A stretch of DNA of 64,000 nucleotides from NCBI GenBank assembly GCA_003868215.1, contig QWDQ01000026.1, positions 62,001 through 126,000 of the forward strand, given 5' to 3'. Source of the stretch: Pseudophaeomoniella oleicola (lineage: Eukaryota > Ascomycota > Eurotiomycetes > Phaeomoniellales > Phaeomoniellaceae). Below, piece after piece: positions 1 to 11,899 of this stretch. A program made the position numbers and the translations under genes. Numbering within the stretch: the stretch's first letter is position 1; each line of letters starts with the position of its first letter. The notes below the pieces were generated by a model. The model was given only the letters and a program-made list of their open reading frames with translations. It had not been told where the DNA came from and did not search any database.

Positions 1-913
1 AGGTATGTACGCTATCAGGGTGGAAATACGAGTAAGGGCGGAAAAGGATCACCATAAAGTGAACAGTTCGATACAGTAAGGGTAAGTAAATAAAGCGTAA
101 GGTAACGTTAACCTTTCACACACCAATTGACCTCTTTCTTTGAAATTTAGTTACGAGGCCCTCCGCAGCAAACAAAACCCCTTCTTTCGATTCATCACCA
201 AAAGATCCTCCATGCTCCGTATTGTACTCTATTTACAGGGTCCCAATTCCAAACTTACAGTGGAAGAGGATTAGCGGCAGTTGTTTAAGATGAGGTCCCT
301 AACGATCTCGGGTTTAGGTGCATGCTGACTGATTAAATGATTGATTATCATCTGCATATACGGTAAACTTCTTGTACAGTACAATACAAAAGATGAAGAG
401 ATCGATCTATACTCGACGCGGTGACAATTATGATCCATGATCCTCGATCCTCAATGTTAATGTCGACACTACTACGTAGTAAATCAGGACTGTCTTCATA
501 GGTCCGCATAATCTTCCTGCGACATCAATTCTGCGACCTGTCATGTTTCTGCGTCCAGATCAATATGTGCAACCACACACTCTCCCTTGCTTGGAGACAT
601 GACAGCCCACATTGCGAAAGGACACAAATTTGCCCCCTTGAAAGCACGGTATCAGTACTATTTGGGAGGATCTCGATAACCAGCATTCCTTACGCCGGTC
701 GAGTCATTGGTACGCGTGCTTCCTTGACTTGGCTTCCTCTTCAGCGTCCACTGTCCGGTCCAATAGGAACCCCTCTCAAGGCCCGCCGGGTGTAGACATA
801 AACTGTTGGAGTTCCCGAGCCTGCTTGCTCTGCACTCAATAAAGAATCTGCAACGCGAAGCAGCGGTCATGCCGAGATGAGATCGCAGTCAAGCTCTAGA
901 CCTCATGTAGCTT
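1..913. other. gene-free left edge
   Basis: I see no gene here. Short open frames on both strands have no recognisable protein character. The stretch holds one exact copy of the palindrome TACTACGTAGTA at 470-481. Part of it is the 3' flank of the minus-strand phosducin-like gene. Confidence 0.5.
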
Positions 914-1624
914 TCAATCCCAGTCATCATCGCTGTCAACGGCTTCGTGCTTCCTCCCTTGAATCCCTCTCCTCCCAAACCCACTTCTCTTGTGCTCTTC
1001 CTCTTCCTCATCGTCGTCATCATCACTCTCGTCTCCTCCTGCCCTCAGTCTCCTCTCCCCTAATATCCCTGCCTTGACAAACAACCCCTCCAGTCTCCCT
1101 GTCACTGACCTTCCCTTCTCATCACCGCCCAAGGCCAAACCCTCGAATCCCGTAACCCTTTCTTTGGCAACTCCCTTCACAAATGCAACTACCGACGGCA
1201 GCACTCTAACCCCCAGCTTCTCTACTACAAATGTCGCATGTTTAACATCCACCCTCCCAAAAACTGTTGCACCACCTCCGACATCCGCATGCGCGTCCGC
1301 AAGAGCTTCCAAATGCTGATCCATGACGCTGCACCGCGCAAAATCAGGGTGAAAGAAATGTAGGATCGCACGAGAATTCTCCGTGGTAAACGTCAGTACT
1401 TCCGGATCGGAGCCCAGCGTCCGGTATCTGTCCGACGACGAGGATGAAGTGGCGGTGTCCCGTTGGAGCTTGGACTGAGCGAGTTCACGAGACAGCTGCT
1501 GGAGTCGGGCAGCGCGGTATGAAGGGTTTAGAGAGGGATCGTCCAGATCCGCTTCGGCTTCGAGAGCGGCAAAAAGGGCATCAGAATCGAGCTCGGCATC
1601 GACATCGGCGGCGGTTGAGGTCAT
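914..1624 (-). CDS. PLP1: phosducin-like protein (Plp1/TXNDC9 type)
   Basis: Single-exon gene for a 236-residue protein with a thioredoxin fold lacking the redox CxxC. Family members are cytosolic co-chaperones that work with the CCT chaperonin and G-beta subunits in folding tubulin, actin and signalling proteins. Seen here: an acidic helical N-terminus (residues 1-60, with a Ser-rich stretch near 60), a thioredoxin-like core (about 75-185) with the typical FFHPDFARCSVMDQHLE block and a VRVLPSVVAFVKG strand containing the cis-Pro region, then a Gly-rich link and a very acidic tail ending DSDDDWD, the usual ending of fungal Plp1. The start at 1624 is the first ATG and fits the family length. 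The function is from family knowledge; no enzymatic residue is visible. Confidence 0.85.
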   Translation of the reverse strand: MTSTAADVDAELDSDALFAALEAEADLDDPSLNPSYRAARLQQLSRELAQSKLQRDTATSSSSSDRYRTLGSDPEVLTFTTENSRAILHFFHPDFARCSVMDQHLEALADAHADVGGGATVFGRVDVKHATFVVEKLGVRVLPSVVAFVKGVAKERVTGFEGLALGGDEKGRSVTGRLEGLFVKAGILGERRLRAGGDESDDDDDEEEEEHKRSGFGRRGIQGRKHEAVDSDDDWD

Positions 1625-2561
1625 GGTATCTGCGGTCTCAGTTCGTAGACGATATCGAGCAAAGCGATCCGATTAACAAAGTTTCAAAGGCAGCAGAAAT
1701 TGCGCAAATGAAACTTTTTGGTCTGTGCGCTTCTATCTCAAAGGTACAAGCCACCGTCCCAGAGTCTCAAACACCAAGCCGAGTCAACCCAATTGGCTTC
1801 TCCAGGTTGCTCGTTGAGATCATATGGGGACCTCCCACAGAGAGCGAGCGATCACACTTCTCCCAAAAAGGAAATGCGGAGTTGATTCGAACGAATTTGA
1901 TAGGGTTCGCGGCCAAAAGTTTGACGTGACGCGTCTTACAGTAATTAACTTCTCACCAGCAAGCAAAATTCGTATGTAGGTCCCAGTCGCTACGACAATC
2001 TAAAGGTAGGGAAAGCTTCGACGCTATGTAAGCACTTGGAATGGATATTTTGACTTCGTTGAGTACGATCATTAACATTGAATCTGCACTGCCTTCTGCG
2101 TACATTTCCTGAATGTGTGCGACAAGCCCACGGATAGCAACGGATGACCTAACTGTTTTTCAAAGCGTATGTACTCTGTACACCAAGAAGTGAGGCAAGT
2201 AGACTTGCGGACCAGAGGAAATGCCCAATAGAATGAGAAATGCCTACATTGTAAGCTCACGACAACAGAATCAGTATAAAAGAACACCGATTCAGCCAAA
2301 ATGCGAGTGCCTATCCCATCGCCGTCCATCAAATGATACAGGCTTTATTTTGTGTGCGGTTGTAGACGGTAAATGCTGCATATCAAAGCCATACTTGTAC
2401 ATATACTGCGCCGGATGAATCAAACTTCTCTTCGTAAACGCGGGTCACTGAAGAGGCAACCATGAAACAAGACGAGACATTCGTAACTTCGGCCGCTTGG
2501 TAAATGCTGCGACCAAGTCCGAACCGACGTCGACTAGAAGCAAAAGAGCAGATCTTGTTCT
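1625..2561. other. intergenic, promoter side of PLP1
   Basis: No gene seen. It separates the head of the phosducin-like gene from the tail of SMI1 and should contain the promoter of the former and the 3' end of the latter. No repeat stands out. Confidence 0.45.
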
Positions 2562-4260
2562 CTAGATCTGAACAGTCTTCATCTCCGACTCCAGACCCTC
2601 CACTCCCAGTCCAGCAACCGACTCTGTAGGCTTTTCCTCGTTTTCTTTATTGTGTTCACCATTAGTCTTGGCTAGTGGTAGTTCGAGACTCTCTTTCTTG
2701 AACTCTTCTTGACCGGGACCGACTACAGGGGTGTTGACATCAACAAGTTTATCGATTTTCTCTTGCTTTGGGCTTGCGACGGAGTTGCCGTCAGTCATAG
2801 CAAAATCCCTGATTTTGTCACCTCCCGTTCTGACAGCAATTGGGGCGGGTAATTCCTCGTTAACGCGAGACAGAGGACTCTTAATGTTGGTGCTATGCTT
2901 TGGACTTGACGTGCCGCCGGCCGAGAACCTGTTGGGAGATCGACCTCGGTCATCTCCTGCTGCGGTAGGACTGCTATAAGGTGATTCACTGCGACGACCA
3001 TTGGTTTTAGGACCGTTAGTGTTCAAGCCCAGCGGACCCTTCTTCTTCGGTGGAGCCTTTCTACCATACTTCTGATCTGCTCTCCATCTCAGAATCTCGA
3101 GATACGGTGGCTCGACGTTTTGCGTCTTAAATTCCCTGAGCTTCAATTCTTGAGTATCTTCGTCGACGTAAACCTTCTCGCTAGTGATATCCTCTGCGAC
3201 CACGGCAAGAAAGTGGGCCCACGACCGCGCGACGACATACTTGCAGTCATAGTCACGACCAAAGAGAATGATTTGTCCCCATTTGCCCATAGGACCTGGT
3301 GCTAGGTCTACAGCAATATTGTTGCCGCCCCAATCTCTAGCCAATGGAATCCAGCTAGGGTGTGCATACGCTTTTTGAATGGCTTTCGGTGGTTGTGAAT
3401 CCTGGCGTTCGAGCAGTTCCTGGCGCCAAAGAGGATTGGATGCTTGTTGTTTGGAGCTGCTTGCAGATGAGGATCCCGCGCCGAAGGCCTTTGATGGATA
3501 TTTAGGGCCCATGGCTTGGACACCACTGAGATATTCTTCGTTGACAATCCTCCAGTTCTTCCATTCTTGGACAATTTCTTCACAATCGAGCAGCATGCAG
3601 CCAAATATTATACCAGTCGGTAGACCGCCACGCTCTTGACCATCATGTACGGCGAGAGAGTCGCGAACGTCTTGCGGCAAAGAACAATCGAGTTCGTGTT
3701 CTAGCTCATTGACGTCATTCTGTGTGCAACCCTCACCGAGCTGATCCCATAGCTCTTCGAAATTGTTCTCTACCCACCTATCGATTTTCTTCCAGGAGTG
3801 CGAGACTGGCGGAGGTGGTGGTGCACCTTCATGGAAACTTTGCATCTGAATTTCGCCTGGACTGACGACATCATGATCAGGCTGGTTCAAGTGTTGGCTT
3901 GACATCGACCGCATGCCAGGAGAATATGGACGGACTGGCGACCTGAGTTCTGCACCTGGGGATCCGGGCCATCCAGTGGGACTTGACGTGCCAGCGCGAT
4001 TGGGCTCTTCGTCATATGGAGAGGAAAGGTCTGGACGCGATTCGGCTGCGGCTGTTGCAACAGATGTCAAGGGTGCATGACGACTTTGATTCAACGGTAC
4101 ATGTTGACCAGTCCGGTATGGCGAATCATGACTTGCATGGCGATCTGGGCTGGTCATAGTATGCCAGAATGACTTCCAGACCGAAGAGAATCTACCAAAC
4201 GTCAGTTCACAATGTACGACCAGTACAGGTAAGGGGTTTTGCGTACGCTTGAGTAGCCAT
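2562..4260 (-). CDS. SMI1: cell wall assembly regulator SMI1/KNR4 (SUKH domain)
   Basis: Spliced gene, exons 4247-4260 and 2562-4191, giving 547 residues. The first exon is only 14 nt (MATQ plus two bases of the next codon). The intron, 4192-4246, has a GTACGC donor and a CTGAC branch point. This start is preferred to the internal ATG at 4157 because the joined N-terminus MATQAFSSVWKSFWHTMTSP is typical of the fungal family. Yeast Knr4/Smi1 and Neurospora GS-1 are needed for beta-1,3-glucan synthesis and link cell-wall integrity signalling to morphogenesis. A SUKH-type globular domain is visible at about residues 145-365 (for example NNFEELWDQLGEGC, then GNNIAVDLAPGPMGKWGQII), flanked by disordered Pro/Ser-rich arms. 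The C-terminal arm is acidic and Lys-rich. Confidence 0.9.
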
Positions 4261-5097
4261 GGCCTCTCGTTGAATCCTACAACGCGATTAGGATTGTGCG
4301 AAAAGATGAGGGTTGGCGCTGTTCAACAGTATTCCATGTGTTTGTTCACGTCCAAGCGGAACCAGTTTCGTCACTTTAGGGGGAAACGTAATGAACGTGT
4401 CGGAATTGACTTGACACCTCAACGATCGACGGCGAAGTGAGCGAGAGAAAGTCGGCCAGAAACCGTCACGAAGGGAAATCAAAGGTAGGCGATGGGGCTG
4501 TGAATTGAAATGAAAAAAAAAACAAGTACGTAGGTGAGGGTAGGATTTGAGATTCTCGTAGTGGTGGTGGTGGTGATTGAGTCGGTTGAGAAAAGCAACA
4601 AGTTCAAGTTACTGGGAGAGAAGTTGGCGCAACTAGAATGGGGACGGGTTTAGAGGACGATAGAGAGGTAGAAGGAATAAGATTGGTTCCAGAAGCGCAG
4701 ACCAAGCGCGCGAAACGGTGCGACGAGACCACAGGGGGGAGGGGAAAGGGAATTTAACGATGTTGTGTGGGTAAAAGGTACGTCCGTACACCAAGTAAGT
4801 TAACCGTGAAAACAGACTGGACTAAGATACCTATCTCGCTACCTAGGGACTCTGCACCTTGACAGCCTAGTCTCATGTCTTCGCTTTGTGTGTGGACGGC
4901 TCGACGGGCAACGCTCCAAAAAGAGGACCGCGTTTTCCAGCACAATAATTGAATCTTCATAGTAAAGTCCGGTAAAGTTCACAACAAAGATCAATAATTG
5001 GGCTACAACCTTCCTTCCTAGCCACGCATTTTAGGTACCATGGATGGCTCTCAAACGTTAATTTTCTTACTCAAGGAGCATTATTATTACTTACCTA

Positions 5098-5190
5098 CCT
5101 ACCTAAGGTATCTAGGCTTACCCAGCCTCTGTAATTGTAGCCATCCTGGCCAAAGGGGAAGTTCATAAGGTACCTAAGGTATCTAAGGCG
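5098..5190. repeat. short direct repeats TACCTAAGGTATCTA
   Basis: The 15-mer TACCTAAGGTATCTA occurs twice about 70 bp apart, the first copy preceded by a CCTA run (TTACCTACCTACCTAAGG). Both copies lie in the gene-free region upstream of SMI1. I see no transposon ends. Confidence 0.6.
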
Positions 5191-6676
5191 CTCAAGGACT
5201 TCATCAAGATATTATTCTTGCTTTTCAACGTTTGACCTTCCTTCCCCCCTGGCTTACCCCTGGTGCCAGTTTCAATGTGCACCTTCCCTACTAAAGAGAC
5301 GCTCCCCCAGCGGTCCCCCTTTAATTCGAAAACTTAACCCGAATACTACCTAGAATCTTTTCTTCTTTTAAGCTTACCTCAATTGTCTCCCCGGGAGTTA
5401 CGTCCCTGTTAGGTAGCCCACTGGGCCCTATCCAGCTGAAGTTGGCCTCAATCCTCACGTTTTTCCCTTTCATCCTTTTTTTTCTTTGTTGGACGTTTAG
5501 GAGGTTCCCTTTATCTTCGGTGATCATTATTGACCTTGAACTTATTCTTAGGACCAGCGTGGTCGTGTACCTTAATTCCTTTCCTTTGTTTTACGGTTAA
5601 TCCACTCCCAGCTGATGAGGGTCCTATGATGTAGAGTCGTTTGATAATCACAATTGGCAAATGGCAGGACATGCATCATACATGTCATGGAATCACTTGC
5701 CTCTCATTTTGCAGCGATGAAAAATCGATGCCATTCTCAAAAAAGCTGGGAGATGAAACAGTCAAAGAGACTGGGCTTCTCGTGACTGATCTTTCTTGAA
5801 AAGGGGCGATTAGTGAACCTGCACATTTACGGGCGTACCTTGGGATCATGAATCAAGCATTGATTGTATCATCAACCCCGGAAAAGTTGCCAACCATTTT
5901 TTATTCCAGCCCCTATCGTCATGGCGCTTAGCCAACACATAACTCCCCAATAAGTTCACGTTGTGGTAAGGCGATGATGAGGCTGAATCTCAATTTCAAA
6001 GAGTTGTGGCTCTATTGCCAGAGCATACGAAGCATTTCAGGGTCATGTCGGTGGTGATCACATACCTAGGTACACAGTATGTATTCCGTAGATTGAGCAA
6101 GAAAAACCAACTGGGTATATTACGTAGGACCTCTAGTAAAACTTGGATGCTAGGTTAAGGTAGTTCACGGTGTTCGGTCAAATACATCTCCGCCGTCTTC
6201 TCAAAACATCATTGCTCCTTTGACATCAAGAATTGAAGGAGGACAAGGATGTCCTGCTAGGCTCGTAGGTTTTATCTGCCGTAGCAAAGTTCAACATCCA
6301 TAAAGAGATCGTCCCGTGTTTTGTGGGCAGACCTGGTCTCGCTGTTCTGTATTTGACAAACTCCATCAGCGTTGAATCAGTCATGCATATACAGGCATAC
6401 AGTAGCTTGCTGTACTGCGTACAACTACTCTGGCACATGATATCAAAACGAGAACATCTAAAGGAGATCAGCATCTTTTTATAGTAACCAGGACCGTACA
6501 CACAGCATACTTGAGCATGCTACCAATCAGTAGTACATGGTCCTAAATCATAGTGACCTGTAATTATTAATTGATCATCCTCACCACCGATTGATAGTAG
6601 ACCACAATATCGCAACTTTATCGATAGTGTTCTCCTCCCTTTCTCTCTACGAGCCTCAAACATCTCCATCTCCATC

Positions 6677-6694
6677 CCATCCATCCATCCATCC
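6677..6694. repeat. CCAT microsatellite
   Basis: A run of about four and a half CCAT units in intergenic DNA. Confidence 0.8.
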
Positions 6695-7291
6695 TCACGA
6701 ATAAAAATTTACGAAAACGCGCTACTTGGTCAACGGATGGACGGAGAGGAAAAGGGGTCCTCCAAGCTAATGCAGGAACCAATGAAGGGAACAAATGTAA
6801 TAAGCCACTTTCGTTTATTCAGGATACAATAACAGTGTGGAGGGGACGGGAAGTAAGTTATTGAAGGGCTCGTTTGATCCACGGTGGCGGTCATCCCGTC
6901 GAGTGTCGCGAAGGCGAGAGGCGAGGGCTTTTACTATGAATACCTTACCCACCCTAGCCCGATCGGTCTTGGCAATCGATAAAGGACGATAGCAGCTATC
7001 AGGAAATCTCGTTAATGAACCATCATTTATTCTCGGAGCGGATTGACGACGTAGAAAGAGTGTGGAAATGTAGAAGTGTGAATTGATATATTGTCAACGT
7101 AAGCAGTCATCTAGAACGAACTCGTCATAATTTTCTTAATAACAGTAGAGAGTCGTGAGCTGCCAAACGCCATACCGGATCTCCACACTTCACCTACTTT
7201 GGCAACTAAATGGGATTGAGAGTCGTCCAGTTCATCCAAATATTGTGCGCCATCTCGATTACCAAAGTATTCTCTCTAGCTTCGTAGTCAC

Positions 7292-8491
7292 CTAGCTAGA
7301 TATATCTAGCTTCAGTACACGGCGCAAGTCATCCTCCAACTGCTTTGTACTGACAGCTCGAGGAGTCCTCGAAGGACTTGAATTGTAACCGGAGGGAGGA
7401 GCTTGCACGTCTACATATGGAGGTGATACTTGTTGGCGAAGCTTCGACGAAGGAGGCCGCTGAGTGATGATGTCGCGGAAAGGGAAATCGTTCCCTGGAC
7501 TGCTATATCCAGGTGATTGGTATTGGGCGGTGGGTGCAGGTTTAGCTTGAGTTGGTGTGCTAGGTCCTGAGTGGTAACGTTGCGGTGACGGCCTATAGCT
7601 GGGAGTGGAATGTGGTGAGCTGACAACAGGCTTTGGTGACGACTGTTGTCCAAGAAATTTCTTGAGAGCTTCTGTTTTGGCCAGTCGCTCATTTTCGTCC
7701 ATGGTAGAATCGTCGTTGGGGATGGACGGCTGTCTCGTGCGATAGGCGCTCATGCGCTCCTGATATGGAGTTGCAAATGCAGGACCAATAGTATTCGGTG
7801 ACCCATTGTTCCCATCGAGTTCCATTGCAAACATCGTCGCAGAACGATTAGTAGGTGTTTCGTGACCGCTAGCTGGGATATGTTCTTCAGAAGGAGACAA
7901 ATTGCCGGATCTTAAGCTGGGAGTCCTGGTATGCCCAGAACTACTCCGTGCTTGTCTAGCAGCGTTGAAAAGGAAATCAAGTGGTGAAGGCTCTCTTGCT
8001 TTCGGCTCGGGGGTGAAGGTGAGGATGGGTTCTTCGGAATCAGTTTGTGCCACATCTGATTCTTCAGCGACGATGTGAGGTGGAAGGACTGCAGTGGTTT
8101 CCGGGACGCTTTTGGAGAACATCTTTGGAATAGGTAGAGACGATGCAGCAGGCGAAGCATGAAACGTCGGACCAGCGTACGCAGTAGACTTTATTGGAGT
8201 TGCCTGTGTCCCGGGAGGAGATTTGCGATGAGGTTGAGAGTTATTTCGTTGTTGCTGGCTCAACGGCTTCTGGAAATGAGGGTTGCCTTGATAGATCCCA
8301 TTGCCGTTGGAGCTCGCATGCTTCACACCCTTTCTCTGAGAGTTGGGCGGAGTGGGTTCGGACGATCCATCATAGAACATGGGTATATGAGGTGCTGCAC
8401 TCGAATTACCCTGGGTCTTTGAAGCGTTCGATTTCCGTCCGCGACGTGAAGGCCGCTGTCCATTCGATGATGTATCGATTGGTGTGGACAT
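7292..8491 (-). CDS. PNRC-motif protein, likely mRNA decapping activator (EDC1-like)
   Basis: Single-exon gene for a 399-residue, largely disordered protein rich in Ser, Pro, Asn and Gln. The one clear signature is at about residues 103-130: YAGPTFHASPAASSLPIPKM, followed by FSKSVP. This matches the PNRC/Edc1/Edc2 short linear motif, whose conserved aromatic and LPxP part binds the EVH1 domain of Dcp1 and stimulates mRNA decapping in yeast and animals. Other conserved-looking islands are SPLDFLFNAARQAR (about 172) and a helical KTEALKKFLGQ (about 273). The C-terminus has a short helix, TKQLEDDLRRVLKLD. The gene diverges from RBX1 across an 890-bp shared upstream region. The decapping role is inferred from the motif only. 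Confidence 0.7.
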   Translation of the reverse strand: MSTPIDTSSNGQRPSRRGRKSNASKTQGNSSAAPHIPMFYDGSSEPTPPNSQRKGVKHASSNGNGIYQGNPHFQKPLSQQQRNNSQPHRKSPPGTQATPIKSTAYAGPTFHASPAASSLPIPKMFSKSVPETTAVLPPHIVAEESDVAQTDSEEPILTFTPEPKAREPSPLDFLFNAARQARSSSGHTRTPSLRSGNLSPSEEHIPASGHETPTNRSATMFAMELDGNNGSPNTIGPAFATPYQERMSAYRTRQPSIPNDDSTMDENERLAKTEALKKFLGQQSSPKPVVSSPHSTPSYRPSPQRYHSGPSTPTQAKPAPTAQYQSPGYSSPGNDFPFRDIITQRPPSSKLRQQVSPPYVDVQAPPSGYNSSPSRTPRAVSTKQLEDDLRRVLKLDISS

Positions 8492-9379
8492 TGTAATGGT
8501 TCAAGGCTTCACAAAAGGAGCCTTTATTCAACAAGAAGGAAATGCTTCCTGCCTGCTATGGCTGGAGAGTTGACGTTGTGTTCTTGGTATGTCGAGTTAT
8601 TATTTGAATCGTGTCTGTCTTTGGCGCCGGATCAGTGAACGACCATTCGGCCTGCAGCTATTGCTGGAAAGAGGTCTATACGGTTGTGATGATTGTGAGT
8701 CTTTTGAGAAGGTGTACCTGTTCATAGTTGGAGAGTAGTAATGGGTGCCGAAGCGAAAGGTGCAACAAGGCAGACAGCGACACAGCTGAAAACGGAGCTG
8801 CAAGCCTGCTTTCTTGTGGCGGGAAGTCTTGGGCAGACAAGGGCGAGGGAGGCGATGTTTGGTTATAGTCCGAGTGAGTCGATTAAATACTGGAGTTCAG
8901 CGATTCAATGAAAGAAGAGAATGATATAGCGCACTCTATGCTGGTGACGTCGCAGGAATAATAGTAGTGAAGGTCAACGGTTGATGGTGGAAAGGCGACA
9001 ATTGTCTCTGCTCTTGGATAAGGCTGGAATGCGAAAGCGATGTGGGTCAACCTTCTCCCGCATGTCATCAGCGGAGCAACAAGCACAGGCTCACAACTTG
9101 TGTTCATCTTCTCAACCTCCATATACTAGTAATTTCAAGGTCCTCATTTTACCTCGATTGACTGGGGAGCCAGGACCAGCTTCCAGATAACTTCTCTTTT
9201 CTGCAAAGTAACTCATCGAATTCTATTCCGCCCACTTCCTCGATCTCCAGGCCACAACCTTTTTCCAAATCGTCGCCCCACGCTCAGCAAACTCCCACTG
9301 GTGGCCTACGTAGAGGTACTAGTTATTCCTCGTTCACTCCGCATTCTTTTTATCATCCTACGACATACCCTGGATAGCC
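8492..9379. promoter_or_regulatory. divergent upstream region between the PNRC-motif gene and RBX1
   Basis: About 890 bp between two start codons that point away from each other, so it should hold both promoters. The RBX1 side is pyrimidine-rich just before the ATG. I see no gene or strong repeat. Confidence 0.5.
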
Positions 9380-9932
<553 letters not shown>

Positions 9933-10161
9933 GTGTTCATAATGCTCGGACCAGGCCGGGTTGTGGAGGGGGAGACAATTTGCTGGTATTGCCGTATGGT
10001 GAAGATGCGGATTACGACAACCTTTTACAAACAAGAATATCATGTCATGGCGTTATGGGGTTTAATGTTCAGGGACGGCCTCCAGTATTCAGATCCCACG
10101 GCCCTCTCAATGGAAGGAACCGTGGTATTGCCCTTAGTTCAACGAAATTGATTGAAAGCTA

Positions 10162-10648
10162 CTAATTTTTGGAGTGTTCCACGATGATGCCTCCTGGTGG
10201 GAGTCCTGCCAGGCCCTTTCCGGACGGCAGCCATGCTACATGAAGAGATCAAAGACAGTTAGCTGAGAGATCTACGAAAATGACAGGTATTACCGTGCTA
10301 ACTCACGTTCCGGGTGTTGATTGAAGGCTGGCCATGGAGGTACCACCACAATGATTATTAGGAGTAGTCCCGCGAGCCCAACCCAGAGGGTAAGATAAAT
10401 ATCCTGAGCTATATAGCCCACGGCGAGAGCTATGGCCTGGATGAAATGTCAGTGATATTCAAGTATTGAACTTCTACTACTTACGCTTGCTACAACGAGA
10501 AAGGTTGTAGACAGCAGCTCAGTAAGGTGTTGGCCCTCAAAGTCCTAGACTAGTAGTCAGTACCGATGGCATCTCTGTCGGTATGTGGCGTGATGCATAC
10601 GATCTGGCCTTCCAGAAGGTCCTGGATAGGTGCAAGAAGCGCGTCCAT
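10162..10648 (-). CDS. SPC1: signal peptidase complex subunit 1 (SPC12 family)
   Basis: Spliced gene reconstructed from sequence: exons 10601-10648, 10485-10544, 10307-10436 and 10162-10235, total 103 residues. No single open frame covers it. The protein begins MDALLAPIQDLLEGQIDFEG, the standard opening of fungal Spc1, and has two membrane helices (about residues 27-47 and 52-75) followed by VVVPPWPAFNQHPEPWLP, the family's conserved exit motif. Spc1 is a small non-catalytic ER-membrane subunit of signal peptidase that helps discriminate signal peptides from membrane segments. All introns are 48-71 nt with GT-AG borders. The C-terminal tail (GLPPGGIIVEHSKN) is variable. It converges with RBX1. 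Confidence 0.92.
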
Positions 10649-11899
10649 TTGTGTCGAGGCTATGCCAGGCAGTAGAGAGCGGATAATCTCAATGACAAAG
10701 ACAGCGCTTTCTGATACAGATATAACTTAAGACTTGTGTGTGTGTCAGTACTGACTTGATACTGCATTCATGAATTCCTACCTGGTTCCTGTGGTTGTAT
10801 GCTGGCCTTCCGGCAGAACGTTGTCTGGGCCTAAAGTCGATAGGCGGTCAGTGGATACCAAAGCATCTCGTTACGAGAGTGGTAACTTAATTACCATGCC
10901 GAAGGAGGAACAATTTCCAACCAAAGGAAAAGTTCCCAGCGGGCACGTGGAGACATCCCTTGACTGTATGTAAGATACTGTACTACGTAGTAGAATCTCT
11001 ACTGAGTGAGTCTATTCGACGCCAGAAACTACTCTACGTGTTCTCATGTCTTATTTGATATCCATGGCAATGTACATAGCGACTGCTATAACAGGAGACG
11101 TCAATGAGTAGGACCAATTTCTTAGTGAGGTTTTTAAGGTCCCTACTACGTAGTACTACGTAGTAGGCACAGAATGTATCATGTAGATCGAATGTGACTT
11201 CATGTTTGAGAACGTACTGTCAGTAATTTTCTGCCAACCATCGAAACCGCCTGATCGACCCTGCATTCTACCCAAGAAAAATTACTACGTAGCAAAACCA
11301 TAATTCCCTCAGATGCACCACAACCATTCTTCCTCTCTCCTTTTACACCATCCTTCGAGTGACCTTTCGTGGTCTTTAATTTGTCCGTTCACCTAGTTGT
11401 ACCTAGGATTGCACTCTTCTACAAATAAATTGGTATACTTCTGGGTCGTCAGCCGTTGCCCTCTGTGTGACTGACACCCGACACTCGACCGTGACTGAAC
11501 ATCGATTTCAGTCCGTCCAATCCTCCTTCGCTCGAAATCCGACACGCTGGAGTACAACAACTCTTCCCCTTCCAACACCTTCAAGTTGGCGGGCCTCAAA
11601 GTCGTTCGCTTCTCCCTGATCCGCCCTCTCCTGGGTCCAAAGTGCAGTGTCTTCCTTGGAGGCGAGACACGACCCCCATAACTGGTCTTTCGCAAAGCCA
11701 AATTCAGCCCTAGCCTTGAGTGCTTATACACGATCCTCCCTGTCTCCGGCTGACGGAGCAGGAGGATTCGTTTGGAGCGCAAGCGCTAGAGGTCTAGCAG
11801 AAACGCCTGAATAACAAAAACTATCATTACAAACCCTTGCGCTGACCGGCACTCTATATCATTTATCACCAACGTTCCAGGAAAACATCTGCAGTCACT
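10649..11899. other. intergenic with clustered TACTACGTAGTA palindromes
   Basis: Divergent upstream region of SPC1 and the CorA transporter. It carries exact copies of TACTACGTAGTA at 10981-10992, 11144-11155 and 11154-11165 (the last two overlap by two bases) and a partial copy at 11283-11292. The 390-nt minus-strand frame at 11393-11782 lies where the CorA 5' leader and promoter should be and has no family look. Confidence 0.55.
11144..11165. repeat. tandem pair of the 12-bp palindrome TACTACGTAGTA
   Basis: Two copies of TACTACGTAGTA share two bases, so the 22-bp block is itself nearly self-complementary. The same dodecamer recurs at 470, 10981, 22891, 23399 and 39025. Confidence 0.85.

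Larger units (their letters stand above)
4261..7291. other. 3-kb gene-free region
   Basis: No gene recognised. It includes the SMI1 promoter (CT/GA-rich, with a GTG run at 4561-4575), a pair of direct repeats of TACCTAAGGTATCTA near 5100 and 5170, a palindrome TACCTAGGTA at 6063-6072 and a CCAT array at 6677-6694. A patch at about 5230-5600 reads as 68 codons on minus but has no family resemblance I can name. Confidence 0.45.

Noticed and set aside
11393-11782. 129-codon minus-strand frame upstream of the CorA gene
   Set aside because: Arg-rich, no family character, and it lies where the CorA promoter and leader are expected.
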